From the NCBI GenBank assembly GCA_014529385.2, contig CM043969.1, forward strand, positions 19,516,446 to 19,580,445: a stretch of DNA of 64,000 nt. Reading direction: 5' to 3'. Positions 41,531-52,398 of the stretch are shown here, one piece after another. This DNA comes from Adiantum capillus-veneris (taxonomy: Eukaryota; Streptophyta; Polypodiopsida; Polypodiales; Pteridaceae). The first letter of the stretch is position 1. Every line of letters starts with the position of its first letter. The position numbers and the translations under genes are program-made. The notes beneath the pieces are model-generated. The model did not search any database, was not told the DNA's origin, and saw nothing but the letters and a program-made list of their open reading frames with translations.

Positions 41531-44500
41531 ATGCCTCCCGGCTCCAAGAAACGCAGAGCACAGAAGAAGCCCAAACCGGGTGAACCCCCATCATCGCAGG
41601 GAGAGCCGCCTGAGCTGGAAACGGGCTTAGGTACTCCACTTTCCCATTTTTCAATCTGTAGCTTTGCAGTTAAAGTAAATAGCTGTAAGCGCCAATCGAT
41701 CTGCTTTAGCGGATCAATGGTTAAACTTGATCATTAGTAGGTAATTTCTGAAGTTTTTAGTGTGAGCTCGCGATTTCTCCTCAACCCTCCTTCAGCTAGG
41801 AACCCATCCTTGATCCACCTTCGAACTGGGCGCTTTTCACTCATCCTGAGCTCTGGCCTGATCTCTGTTAGTTTTTTTTTCCCTTGCAGAAGAGTCTATG
41901 GCGAAGGATGGGGTAGAGATGAAGGAAGGCTCTCCATCGCCCAAAGCAATGGATGGAGCTTCAGAAACCATGGCAGAAGTGGTAGGAGTGGAAGAAGGTG
42001 AGGGGCTCGCTGGTGAGGCTTCAAGGGAGGAGGATGAGGTAGCTGAAGTCGAGGAGGTATCATCTGCACCTGAGGATGGTACAAGGGATCCCCCAGGACA
42101 AACTGAGGTAGTGTCAGAGGTTCCTAGAATTTCTGAATCAGAGGCCAGTGGTGAAAATGAAGTAGAGGCCGACATTCTTGATATACCACAAGTAGTCCCA
42201 CCTTCTCAGATCGAGGAAGAGAAAGACATGCCCCCTGGTGTGACGGTACCAGATAGTGAAGCTCTCGCTAGAGAGATCAACCCAGATGAAGAGCCATTTG
42301 CAGAGCTCAATGAACTGGAAAGAGTCGAAGGTGGTACTGATGCACCTCCCATCAATATCAGGTCGGAGGCAGATGAGGATGAACCAACGGCAGCAGTTGA
42401 GAATGAAATTGATCAAGCACACCTTGGGAGTGACCCAGGACTTGATGAATGCGCTGTAGAAATGGAACGGATCGCACCTATAGCTCAGGAGGATGTACGG
42501 CCCGAGGATGACATAACTCCTGATGGTGTTGCTGCAGTGGGGGTTGATCCGGGGGTTGATGAGACTCCAGTTGCCGATATGGATGCAGCCCCAGGGGATA
42601 TGCAACAAGAGAATAATGAAGCTTCAGTTGCAGACACCGATGCAGCGTCCTCCTACGTTGAGCCAGAGGGCACAGATGTTGCTCCTGTTGCGGCAGCAGC
42701 AGAGACAAATGAAGGCCCTACAAGTGTTCGATCAGAGGTGGATGAATTTGCGGCAGAGACACAACCAGAGAAAGAAGCAGCTTCAGAAATTCTTGATATG
42801 GATCCTCCAGTGGATGCTGAGCCAGGGATGGATAAAGATCCAGGTCAGGAAGAAGTAGAAGCAGGCGCACCTTCTGGTAGCACTGAACCAGAAGCCAAAA
42901 ATGATGCCTCTTCTGAGACAGCAGCAGAGACGGATGAGGTACTACCCGATGTCCAATCAGAGATGGAAGCAGCAGCAGATCAGAGGTTATTAGAAACAGA
43001 TGCAGCCCCAATCAATCTCGAAGCCGAGAGTGAACTGGAACAAGAGGCTGCTCAAGTTGGGGAAGATGTACCCATTGATGAGATTGATCGAGAAGTAGAA
43101 CCAGTTCCTCTCAAGATACAGTCACAAACAGAAGCTTCTGAAGGTGAGAATGAGGCGAGTTCGCTTGTGGCCCCAGATGCTGTGGAACCAGAACCAGGGA
43201 TGACCTTGAGAGAACCTGAAGTGGATGCAACTTTGGATGACACTGAAAAAGAGGAGGTGGATGAAACTGAGAACAAATCAGAAGTGAGTGCAATGCCAAT
43301 CAACGAGGAACAAGATGAAGGGCCCGTGGTTGCTCCCACACCAGAATCAGAGAACAATACCTCCAGAGAAGCAGAGGGAGGAATGGAGGTCAAAAATACA
43401 TCTCTGGAGGCTGAAGCAGATGCTGTGAAAGAGATTGAGTCTGAACCAGAGAGACCTGGAGACACTCCCCAAGTAATGGAAGAAGCAGTGACAGATCCAG
43501 TAAGTCTAGAATTGGAAGTGGAAGGAAAGACTGAGGCAGGTACTGAGGCTTTGACTGAATCAGCAGAAGCAAGTGACGTTAAAGAGCTTAATGAAGGACT
43601 AGAGACTCCTGTGGAAGATGACACAATACCCAAAGAGGTGACAAACGATGAGGTTGAACTAGTAGACGATACAAAACCAGCTAATGGGGCTTTGACTGAA
43701 GCAGCTGAAGTAAGTGATTCTAAAGAAGGGATTAACCGAGGAGTGGAGACCCCCATGGAAGCTGATACAAAACTTGATGGTGAAGCAGAGACAGAGATTC
43801 CAGAACCAGAGCCAGAGCTGGATTTTCCATCTGAATCTAAACCAGATCAAGAAGGCTCTAAAGAAACTGAATCAGGTCAACAAGACCTTATTGAGATCGA
43901 TCCAGATCAACCTTATATACAAGACCAGGATCAGCATACTGAGCTGTTAGAGAGAGAGACAGATTCAGGTGTAGAAGGACGAGAGCTTCCTGTGAGTGAA
44001 GCTAACAAGGAGGTTTCTTTGCCTGTTTTCTCCATGTCTGAAGCTGGTTCGGTTGAGTATTCTGCCCCTTCGGCATCAGAGGGAGAATCTCCTCCTATTG
44101 CTGACACCAGTGTGCCAGTAGATGAGCAACAAATGCTGGACGAAGCTGGGGTCGTTTCATCACCAGAAGAAGTCTTACAAGATGAAGCAGATGCAGCCGA
44201 TACGGAAGTAGTACTTCAGAGCGAGGAGGGTGCTATTGATGAGCAGCTGGATGAACCAAAAGAGTGCATTATTCAGCAAGAGAGCACAGGTGCAGATGAT
44301 GTCATGGATCAAGAGGAGGCTCCATCTGGCGAGGTCGATAGGAGTGCAGTACCAACTAAGCAAGACTCGGAAACTGAACAGCATCCAACCATCAATGTTG
44401 ATGAAGAAGTGGCCCTTATAGGGGGAACCCATGAAGCAGAAACAGAGTCTTCTCTCGACAAACAGGACTTGACCATTGATCCACAAGCCATGGATGTCTC

Positions 44501-45829
44501 TTCAGGTGAATCTGAGATGGTCGAGGAAGGTTTGAGCACCACATTACCTCCTGAGTCAGAGGTGGCTGTAAATGAGGATAAACCTGAGGATGAGGTCACG
44601 TTTGAGCAAGAACAAAACTTTGATTCACCATCTGCACTTATGGAAAGGGACATTGGAGAAGAGGAAACAGCTTTGTCAACAGTGGCAGAAGCGGGTAGTG
44701 TAGTCAATGACTTTGATGAGAGTGCATCTTATCAGCAACTGCCAACTGATTTTTCCTCTTCAGAGCAAGATGCAGAAATTTCTGAAAGCAGGGAGGCAGA
44801 TGACACCTTATCAAGAACTCCTAAGGTCATTGTCACAGATTTGATAGAGGACATGCATAATGAAGCGAAAGAATCAGATGAACCTTCATCACCGACAGTT
44901 CCTGAGCTTATTGGAGAGGGGTTGACAAAGCAGGAAGGTGGTGAACGTGCTGATAGCTTTGGAGATGATGGTAAAGTCTCATTAGAAGCTGCAAGGAACT
45001 ACCCAGATGATGAGGTTGAATGGAAAGCTGTTCAAGACTTGGAACCGACTGCTGATCATGAAGACAGTGCAAAAGTTGAAGACCCAGCAACAATTCTGTT
45101 GGAGTCCCACATTGAATTACCTGTGGATGTCCTCTTCTCTGAAGAAAGGGATGTACCAGACAATGAGATAAACATCGTGGAAGCAGGAGGCGGTGATGGA
45201 GGTACAGCCCCTCCAATCTTCGGAATTGAGCCGGCAATAGATTCGCTTGCTCTTGCAAAGGAGGAGTTGATGCCAAAGATTTTACCAAATGATACCAATG
45301 GACTAGGCACTTTACCTATCTCAGATGCTTCTATGTATGACCATTTCCCTTTGGGAGAGGAGGGGGGTGGCAACCAGGACAATTCAGTGGCTAATGTTAA
45401 ACCAGAGATTTACACTTCAGAAGCCAAGGGAGAAGTTATGATCAATGAATCCAATGGAAGCTCTCTCCTATCCGATTCCCCCGGACAAGACATAGAGGAT
45501 GTACAAGCTTTTCACCAACAGAAGACCCAGGAGGCCAGCCTACCTGTGGTAGTCCCTGCCCAAGATGTAAGGGCCTTCTAATTTTCTCTTATTAGAAGTT
45601 GTTGTCTGAGTTGGGGAGATGGGCTACCTACTACACTCAGCTTATCACACTTTCACATTGCCATCTTGCTCACCCCATCTTTCTTGTGCAGGTGAAGCAG
45701 AGGGCTTTGGAGCAGGGGAATTTTCAAGGCAATTATCAACACCCAAGTAAGGGAGGAACCTTACAGCACAGGTCCAATTTACTGGGTTGCTGTGGGTTGA
45801 TTGATGTACTGCTGGGCAAGAACAAATAA
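41531..45829 (+). CDS. Host gene: 1,304-residue acidic protein with conserved plant N- and C-terminal tips (3 exons)
   Basis: Exon 1 is 41531-41630 (start MPPGSKKRRAQKKPKPGEPP), intron 1 41631-41889 (GTACTC...TTGCAG), exon 2 41890-45566, intron 2 45567-45691 (GTAAGG...TTGTGCAG) and exon 3 45692-45829. The phases join cleanly (GAA codon across intron 1, phase 0 at intron 2). If intron 2 is kept, translation ends at the TAA at 45579-45581 instead. The protein has a basic tip, a very long Glu/Asp/Ala/Ser/Pro-rich body with loosely repeated acidic motifs and no folded domain I can name, and a tail ending RSNLLGCCGLIDVLLGKNK. From memory, a basic MPPG-KKR start and a CCGL(F/I)(E/D)VL end occur together in plant proteins annotated only as neurofilament- or titin-like. 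I infer a plant-specific, largely disordered protein. Its function is unknown. Confidence 0.85.
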
Positions 45830-47800
45830 TCTGCAATGTCAGGTTGACATTTACTTTGCACATATTCATCATGAAACTTCATCAGCAATGCAATGACGAC
45901 CCTTCTTTTTGTACACGCCAACCAAGTCCATGCATTCTTTCATTGTAGCTGCACTTCTCTGGAGCTGATTGAGTAGCTTTAGCTAGTACTCCTTAGAACA
46001 TTAAGCTCTGCATACATGGTCCTTTTGTGCAATTACCTCAATTTTGGATTCGATCAACTACGCACTAGTAATTTGCTTCCATACTCTGCTTGTTCTCAAC
46101 AACCGTGGCTTCACTTTCTGGGCCGTGGTTGTTGAATGTAGTGTTCCTCATTGAGTACATCTTTTGAGCTACTCAAAAGAGGACTGCCCATGGAGATGAA
46201 AAATTATATCTATTGTTGTACAGTGAAGAGGTTTTGGATAAGTATGAACTTATAGCATCCAGCATTTATGCTGATGGAAAATTCTTTCCCCTTTTGATCA
46301 TAGTGCGTTTTGGGTAGCCATGTAATACATTGTGCAGCAAGTTGTCTAAGCAGACATGTAATAGGCAGTGAGCCATGGGATGATGAATCGAAATTTGAAC
46401 GTTATAGTAATCCGTTGTGACTATTTTGGCAGCTTGCAGCAAATCTCTCTTAAACAACATTCACCCTGCCTACCCACCAGTCCTGTGTGATATTGAGTAA
46501 ATACTCTGTGCATGTATTGCCTTAAGTATCTGTCATATATGTAAATTGAGCAATCTGTCTAATTTACCACCATTTGAATTCTTGCGTCATAATTGAAGAG
46601 CAGCTTTTGAAAAAAGCCTCCTTTCTATGATTTTTAGAGAGGAAGTCTTGAAATTGTGGCCTAATTCTTTTGATTTTGCTTTTTTTTTCTCAAAATCTAG
46701 GTGAATTCTCTCCCTTTACTCTTGCCCACTGTTTTTTTAAATTGTAAAATGGCACAATTGTAAGCTGAAACTTTTCGTTCTGTTACCATGCGTCAATTGG
46801 GTCAATTGGTTCAATACAGAGCATCCAAGCACACTGAGAACCTTTCCACCTGTTAGTATATACTATCTTCACAGAAGGTTGCAAACTCACGTGGGTGTGA
46901 ACACAGCACTTACTATTACAAGCTCCTGCAAGGATCTTTTATCCTTTTTAGTGTAAGCACGTATCAAAACCTTCGCCAAAAGAACATGTAGAACCCACAA
47001 ACTGCAATAATGCAAACGTTTGCTATGTTGTATCCCAATCCCACTATCAATCTTTCGACTAGAAAGATCCAATAAAATGCCCAAAAAACAATCAAATAAT
47101 CTTGCAGGGCAAGGCCCATTTGTGCTTGGTAGTTTCTGTAATACAACCTGCAAGCAAAACAGACACCAAATGTCTGTCCCCAACTACACTACAGTTCCCT
47201 TCCCTTTCCTGAACACATCCTAGCATGGACAAGCATGAAAAAGAAACCCACGATGGCAAAACTTGGGCATGAGATGTACACTTGAAGCATGAGCTTGAAA
47301 GCAATCCCTTGATATAATTCCTACTAAGAATGCGATTAAAAGTTAACCGTGCTTGCCAATATACAATATCAAACTGCTACTTTTCCACCACCAATTACAC
47401 AATTATTCTCTCTTGAGCACTTCAATAAATAAAATCTCCATTAAATGACACAAGAGTGCACAGTGCACCACATAAGCATAAGGCAAAGCCGAAAGCAAAT
47501 ATTTGAACATAAATTTCGAAGCTCGAGTAAATACATAACATAAGAGTCTTATTGCTGTTCTTCCCTTCATGGTGCTTGCACTTTTCAGGCAAGCACTCTA
47601 GATGGTTTCAAAAACATACTCAAAATTACCTGTATACAAATGAGATCTGTGATAAAGTTCCCATACAAATGATAGCATAATACCGCGAGGTATATTTTGG
47701 AACACGGTCGTTTGTTTGAGCTGAGAGATGCAACGAAGGACACACCAGCAATGCCAACATGGGCTCCTCATTTAACAAGGTCCAGTTATGACTCTAGGCC
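45830..47800. other. Convergent 3' flanks of two host genes; no further gene assigned
   Basis: Presumably holds the 3' UTR of the acidic-protein gene (left part) and of the minus-strand gene ending at 47801 (right part). On the minus strand a TTGCAG splice-acceptor-like site near 47,155 is followed by a 60-codon frame (47146-46964) rich in Ile, Leu, Phe and Trp, with YYRNYQAQMGLALQDY. It could be a short membrane-protein exon or chance, and I do not call it a gene. Confidence 0.45.
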
Positions 47801-48104
47801 CTATGAGGAATGCCTGGACAGAGTGAAGGCCACTGCCACAGCTGATACAGCGCTCACCACAGCTAAAGCTGCAAGAGTGTCGCCCTTTTCCCATGAATCA
47901 AAGCAAGAAACAAGACAACTCCAGCAACTTTGTGACCCTTTACTTCCAGACTTGTTCTTGCAGCAGCCAGTGGTTGGACCGTTTGCTTCTTCCTTCACCT
48001 GACTGCAAGGGCAAGCCTCCCTGGGTTCCTCTGTAGATTGGCCTGCCTCAGCCCATTGCTGATAAGCCTTTTTCTGTTCTTCCTCAGAGAGGCCCATCTG
48101 CCCC
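47801..48104 (-). CDS. Last coding exon of a sucrase/ferredoxin-like (AIM32-like) protein, partial
   Basis: Read on the minus strand, a TATTTCAG acceptor at about 48,112-48,105 opens an exon that reads GQMGLSEEEQKKAYQQW, a Cys-rich stretch with GCCKNKSGSKGSQSCWSC, then SWEKGDTLAALAVV and a short hydrophobic segment ending FTLSRHSS at a TAG (47803-47801). A WRGQMGL(S)EEEQ-like motif followed by a variable tail, CC pairs and a C-terminal hydrophobic helix is what I recall for the end of plant Suc_Fer (thioredoxin-like, 2Fe-2S-binding) proteins. The catalytic/FeS part would be in upstream exons to the right, which I do not find in the window. The gene is either split by a very long transposon-filled intron or truncated. 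Confidence 0.5.
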
Positions 48105-48334
48105 CTGAAATATGATCAAATTTCACACGCATGAGCAATTGTACTATGCACAAATGAGAGACATGCCCCTTGAGGGGCAAATAGTTGTATAAACAAAAAA
48201 CAGAAGTCTTTTGACATAACCAGCTGTCCTAACTAAATAGCAGAAACAAAATTTCAATTGTAAGGCAACCAACTACATAAACAAAGACAGATTAAGGAAC
48301 CCCAGTATGTCCCTACAATCATGAAAGAGAGGAA

Positions 48335-48514
48335 AGATCTGGCCGACGAGGAGAGTTGAACACAAGTGTGGTAGATTGGTTATGCCATTTCCCTCTTGAA
48401 TAACAGGTCTTGAGTTCAACTCTCCTCGTCGGCTAGATCTTTAAGGTCTCTTGGGATAGTTTCCTACGCCAACTAGTAGCACTTATAGATTCATTTTCAT
48501 CTCTCTTTTTTTTT
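48335..48514 (+). mobile_element. tRNA-like SINE candidate with 20-bp inverted arms
   Basis: A perfect inverted repeat, GCCGACGAGGAGAGTTGAAC (48342-48361) against its complement at 48414-48433, with AGATCT repeated just outside both arms, encloses about 52 bases. That interval contains a box A match TGGTAGATTGG (about 48370). Box B, GTTCAACTC, starts the right arm at 48414. The spacing matches an internal polymerase III promoter. A body of about 70 bases then ends in a T-run (48504-48514), as in some plant SINEs. No flanking duplication is evident. The T-run may instead be the A-tail of the next, minus-strand element. Confidence 0.4.
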
Positions 48515-48652
48515 TTGGTACCCAGACATGGTATCAGATTCACCAGTTTGTAACGGATTGTTCTCATAGGTCATTTTGACCTTTTGAAGACGTTAATATA
48601 TCATTTCATTTCATTTCATCTCTCTCTCTCTCTCTCTCTCCCCCCCCCCCCC
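48504..48652 (-). mobile_element. Short LINE-tail element 1: G-run, (GA)n, LINE 3' end, A-tail
   Basis: On the minus strand: a G-run (48640-48652), (GA)n to about 48619, then GATGAAATGAAATGAAATGATATATTAACG (given in parts: GATGAAATG repeats, then ATATATTAACGTCTTC), the segment AAGGTCAAAATGACCTATGAG, GATACCATGTCTGGG and a run of 11 A. The core matches the sequence directly after the LINE ORF at 49,803-49,905. It therefore carries the LINE recognition tail without coding sequence. Confidence 0.65.
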
Positions 48653-48660
48653 ACAAAAAA

Positions 48661-49920
48661 AAGGGTTGCAGCATCACTTATATGCTTTACATGTGTTTGC
48701 CCATGATAGTGGATTGTCTTTCAACCTTGGCAAAACAAAGGTTATGGTATTTAATACCACACCACAGTGGGTTAGGAGATCAGCACCCACATTTTCTTAT
48801 GGCCAGCAGTCAGGTATACAGATGCATACACTTACCTTGGGATACTCTTTAGTGGGCCAGTGTTTCATTGAGGAGAACAGCTGAGACTAGATTGACCAGA
48901 GCTTATGGTGCCCTAGGCAAACTAGAGAGGATGTGTTCGCAGGTTCAATTTCAAGAACCTCGAACAAAGCTATGGCTCTTTGATACTTTAGTGACATCAG
49001 CTATGCTTTATGGAGTCCAAACACGGGCACCTTCACTGGACCACCACAACAGACATGGTAGCACTGATGCGTGGAGATGTATGGAGAGGCCTTTGGTTTC
49101 TCTAATCTCTCGGATGATTAGGGCTAAGGCTTCAATACCACATGAGATTATCATAGCAAAGTTGGCTGCATCTCCACTCGTGGTCAAGGCACTCACCAGA
49201 TCAGTCTCCTTTATGCACAATTAATGAGACCTCCCCAAACATACATATGCTCGCTTAGCTCTTGAGTCTTCAAGACAGCTAGCACTTAAGGAGGATACCA
49301 CTTGCTGGTATGGACAGATGATATCATGGTTTCACATACACGGTTTCAGTATGGATAGATTGTCTCCTTTCCAGTACTCTTTGGATGCACACTCTCTGTT
49401 TATTACGCGCACAAAGATCACCAGGCTTATCCGTCAAGACCTGTCTCAGCTTGACACTAGGACGACTTGGATTCAGCGACACAAGAGTTGGGCACGAAGA
49501 TGGTTTTATCTTGGGGGATACGGTGCGCTATTGGTCAGCTACGCACCTTTTCACATCAGCTTGAGGTCGAGACTGGCAGATTTAGGGGGATATCTGCAAA
49601 GGCTAGGATATGCCTATGCCATTTGGAGTTGCATTACATATGTCATTGTCCGTTGTACTACCAAGATTTGGGGGCGATTTCATACTCTCTTTAGAGAGGG
49701 TTTTGGACCACTATCTAGGGTTATGAGATATCAGGATTAGAGATGTCTTGGGTTATTTTTACTCTAGATACGTAGACACAGAGAGAGCCTGTTGCAGAGA
49801 CCAGCAGAAATGAAATGATATATTAACGTCTTCAAAAGGCCAAAATGACCTATGAGATCAAGCTGTTACAACATAGTGAAACTGATACCATGTGAAACTG
49901 ATACCATGTCCAGAATCAAA
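48661..49920 (+). pseudogene. Non-LTR retrotransposon (LINE) reverse transcriptase C-terminal part and 3' tail
   Basis: The 5'-truncated ORF reads LQHHLYALHVFAHDSGLSFNL and KTKVMVFNTTPQWV, the palm/thumb end typical of plant LINE polymerases. It continues in shifted frames through TAETRLTRAYGALGKLERMC, TSAMLYGVQT and LISRMIRAKASIPHEI (48868-49224). It ends with a Cys/His-containing tail (CHLELHYICHCPLYY, about 49,600-49,680) and QRPAEMK before a TGA at about 49,820. The 3' tail 49,803-49,920 has AATGAAATGATATATTAACG, GGCCAAAATGACCTATGAG and two GATACCATG copies. The catalytic half is missing, and stops and shifts make it dead. Confidence 0.78.
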
Positions 49921-50465
49921 AGAACTAAAACAAAAAATACAACTACTACAAACTAGGACTGTATGGATGTGCCAGCTAATACTAAAGGTGCCAAGTACAA
50001 TGTCTCAGAGGCAAAAAATTTACAGATTATTTAGGCCCCCTACTGGGCAGACAGAGGGGCAGGCCACTCAGCAGAGCCCAAATATCACCCACGCCAAAGG
50101 TACGATCGATCGGGCTACGGAGATAGGGAGATCCAGACACTCGTGACTGAGGGGTACCTCACAACATCAACAGAGACTACGACAAAGAATACAAATTACT
50201 TAAGCTCCACATGCGATACACCCAGTACGAGTACTTACCAAGGTGGACATCAATGAGATTCTATAGTCACCGATGCGGTACATCCTCGGACGGCGCCCGA
50301 GGCCGGACATCCTTGGACATTGATGTTCATACACTAAGATTGTACTACCCATTGTTTCACCGTCACACACTTTATAATGCTACATAGCTCTAAGCTGCTT
50401 AGATTCATGACAGTAGCCATTTAAACTTTATCCTATTTCCATTCATTTTATTTTGTACCTTGACA
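49921..50465. other. No gene seen
   Basis: Mixed sequence after the LINE tail. It begins A-rich (AAAACAAAAAATACAAC). Nothing assignable. Confidence 0.4.
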
Positions 50466-50543
50466 TTGTATCAGATTCATCGAGATTGTACCGGTTTGGT
50501 CTCATAGGTCATTTTGGCCTTTGAAGACGCTTAATATAGCATT

Positions 50544-50596
<53 letters not shown>

Positions 50597-50614
50597 CCCC
50601 CCCCCCCCCCCCCC
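50466..50614 (-). mobile_element. Short LINE-tail element 2: G-run, (GA)n, LINE 3' end
   Basis: Same minus-strand architecture as 48504-48652: G-run (50594-50614), a longer (GA)n (50546-50593), GATGAAATGCTATATTAAGC, AAGGCCAAAATGACCTATGAG, GATGAATCTGATACAATGTC, then an A-rich end (AAAATAAAATG, about 50,446-50,456 on the plus strand). Two elements with the same unusual G-run plus (GA)n head suggest a family rather than a coincidence. Confidence 0.62.
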
Positions 50615-51853
50615 AAATGGGGTCCCAACCAACCCTCTCAAGGGCCCCCCCTACACCATTGCCCATGTGGTATTTGTTTTTGATTGCTTAGATGTAATGC
50701 ACACACATGCAATACCTCAATGCAGACTCTACTGACTCGAATGGGGAATGTCGCCTAGGTCACTCTTCAAGATGAAGCACCTCCAGGGCTGATTTGATAC
50801 ACCTTTGGATCCATCTCAATGTGGGATTGCGGATGGGCACCAAGGAGTAGATCTAGGGCTGATTTGCACTCCAGATGTGAGAGGAATGAAGGGATGGAAA
50901 CGCAGATCTCGACGATACCAATGATGGACAGCAATAGGAGCACTTGATTGGGTGAGGGAATGACCAAGGAGAAGCTCAATGGGCTGCCAATGGGCTGCCA
51001 AAGTACTGGACCGCAACGAGAAGCTTGTGAAGGAAAATCCAAGCCTTTTCCGGCCAGGAAGACGGGCTGAAATCTGAAAATGCTAGCTGCCCCACTGAAA
51101 TCTGCAAGCGCGAGGGCTGATCTGGCACTTTTTAGCAAAAATGCGATTGCTGTTGCAGAAAATGTTGGCTGCTCTGCTACAAACGTTGGAGAATCTATAG
51201 CGCTAATGCAACTTGTCCAAAATGTTAGCTAGGTGCTCCCTTTATAGGTGAGGATTCGGGCTTAAGGATTGCTTAAGGCCTAGGTAGGGCAAAACTGGAA
51301 GACACAGTTAAAAAATAAATCATAAAAATAATTATCAATAAACTTCACTTCCGCTAAGTTTCTCGGTGAAACTATCGCACATTTGCCCACTCATTTGCCC
51401 ACCCAAGAATCCAATTAACATGGGGAATGGCTCATTGAATTCCTCTAACCTAAAACTACATGCACGTCATGCCAGATACCCACCATAGTGTAACATCATT
51501 TGTCAAAACGTTTGTACAATCCATTTATGCAAGGGGGTTCCAAAACTGGAAAACCTAATCTAATGGACTCATCCGGACATGCAAGTCCTGTGAACAGGCT
51601 CACAAAATTGCCGGTACTAATCCTCCTAGGATTCTAGACACTCCTACTCGGGAATGGTGGAAAACTCGCTCTGGAAGTCGATGAAGCATGTCCACGTGGC
51701 ACACAGAGCCATGTGCACGTGACCCTTTGGTGAGATTAGGCAAGGAGTTCAAGAGGGATTACGTATCCCAAAAAGGAATGGTTGTCCGGAAGCTCGTAGG
51801 CTAGCTACGAAGAGAAAGGTAGCGGAGAATAATTCGATTCGTGATATCCGCAA
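50615..51853. other. No gene seen; leader- or LTR-like sequence
   Basis: No motif-bearing frame. A minus-strand frame of 123 codons (51138-50767) has no recognisable domain and internal short repeats (AATGGGCTGCC occurs twice in succession near 50,980). The sequence resembles a retroelement leader or LTR, but I cannot find a partner copy. Confidence 0.35.
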
Positions 51854-52393
51854 AAACATTTTGTCTGAGTGTCATGATGCTCCAAGCGTAGGACACCCTC
51901 GCAAACACCGTACTCTAGCCGTTAGCAAGACAGTTCTTCTACTGGCCACACATAAAAGCTTTCATTGAAAAGTATGTGGGAGAATGCGTGCAATGTCAGC
52001 TTACTAAAGTTGAACGTCCAAAGTGAGTTGGGCTCTTACATCCTCTATAAATTCCAGATACAAAATAGTCTAGTGTTTCTATGGATTTCATAGTTTGGAT
52101 TGCCCCGGACCAATCGTGGTCAGGATGCCATTTGGTCGTTGTTGACCGACTCACAAAAATGGCACGTTTTATTCCTACTCCCACACCCTCAAGAGCCGTG
52201 ACTTAGCTCAATCTTTGTGGAGCACTTATATAAGTTGTATGATTTGCCGGAGGAAATTGTCAATGATTGTGATTACAAAATCACTGGTAATTTCTCGCAA
52301 ACCGTCTTCTAGAAAATGGAGACCTGTTCGTACATGTTGTCCTCGAACTATCAAAAAATTGATGGCACACCAACCTTCCATAGAGGATGTCAC
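51854..52393 (+). pseudogene. Integrase relic of a third Gypsy family
   Basis: Across three frames one reads ILSECHDAPSVGHPRKHRT, FIEKYVGECVQCQLTKVERP, SVSMDFIVWIAPDQSWSG, VVVDRLTKMARFIPTPTP, DLPEEIVNDCD and QTVF then KMETCSYMLSSNYQKIDG. These are the zinc site (HH-CC) and most of the core of a gypsy integrase. It differs clearly from both Gypsy-A and Gypsy-B. It is truncated exactly where the Gypsy-B LTR begins, so Gypsy-B probably inserted into it. Confidence 0.75.
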
Positions 52394-52398
52394 CAGCG

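Noticed and set aside
42138-45382. Antisense Ser- or Leu-rich frames opposite the acidic exon
   Set aside because: They mirror the Glu/Asp-rich codon usage of the sense strand and contain no domain.
46964-47183. Hydrophobic minus-strand exon candidate (YYRNYQAQMGLALQDY...) after a TTGCAG site
   Set aside because: Short, with no family I recognise and no partner exon. It lies downstream of another gene's stop codon, so 3' UTR or intergenic sequence is equally likely.
50767-51138. 123-codon minus-strand ORF as a possible upstream exon of the sucrase/ferredoxin-like gene
   Set aside because: No Suc_Fer motif or splice context, with local repeats. It looks like retroelement leader or LTR.
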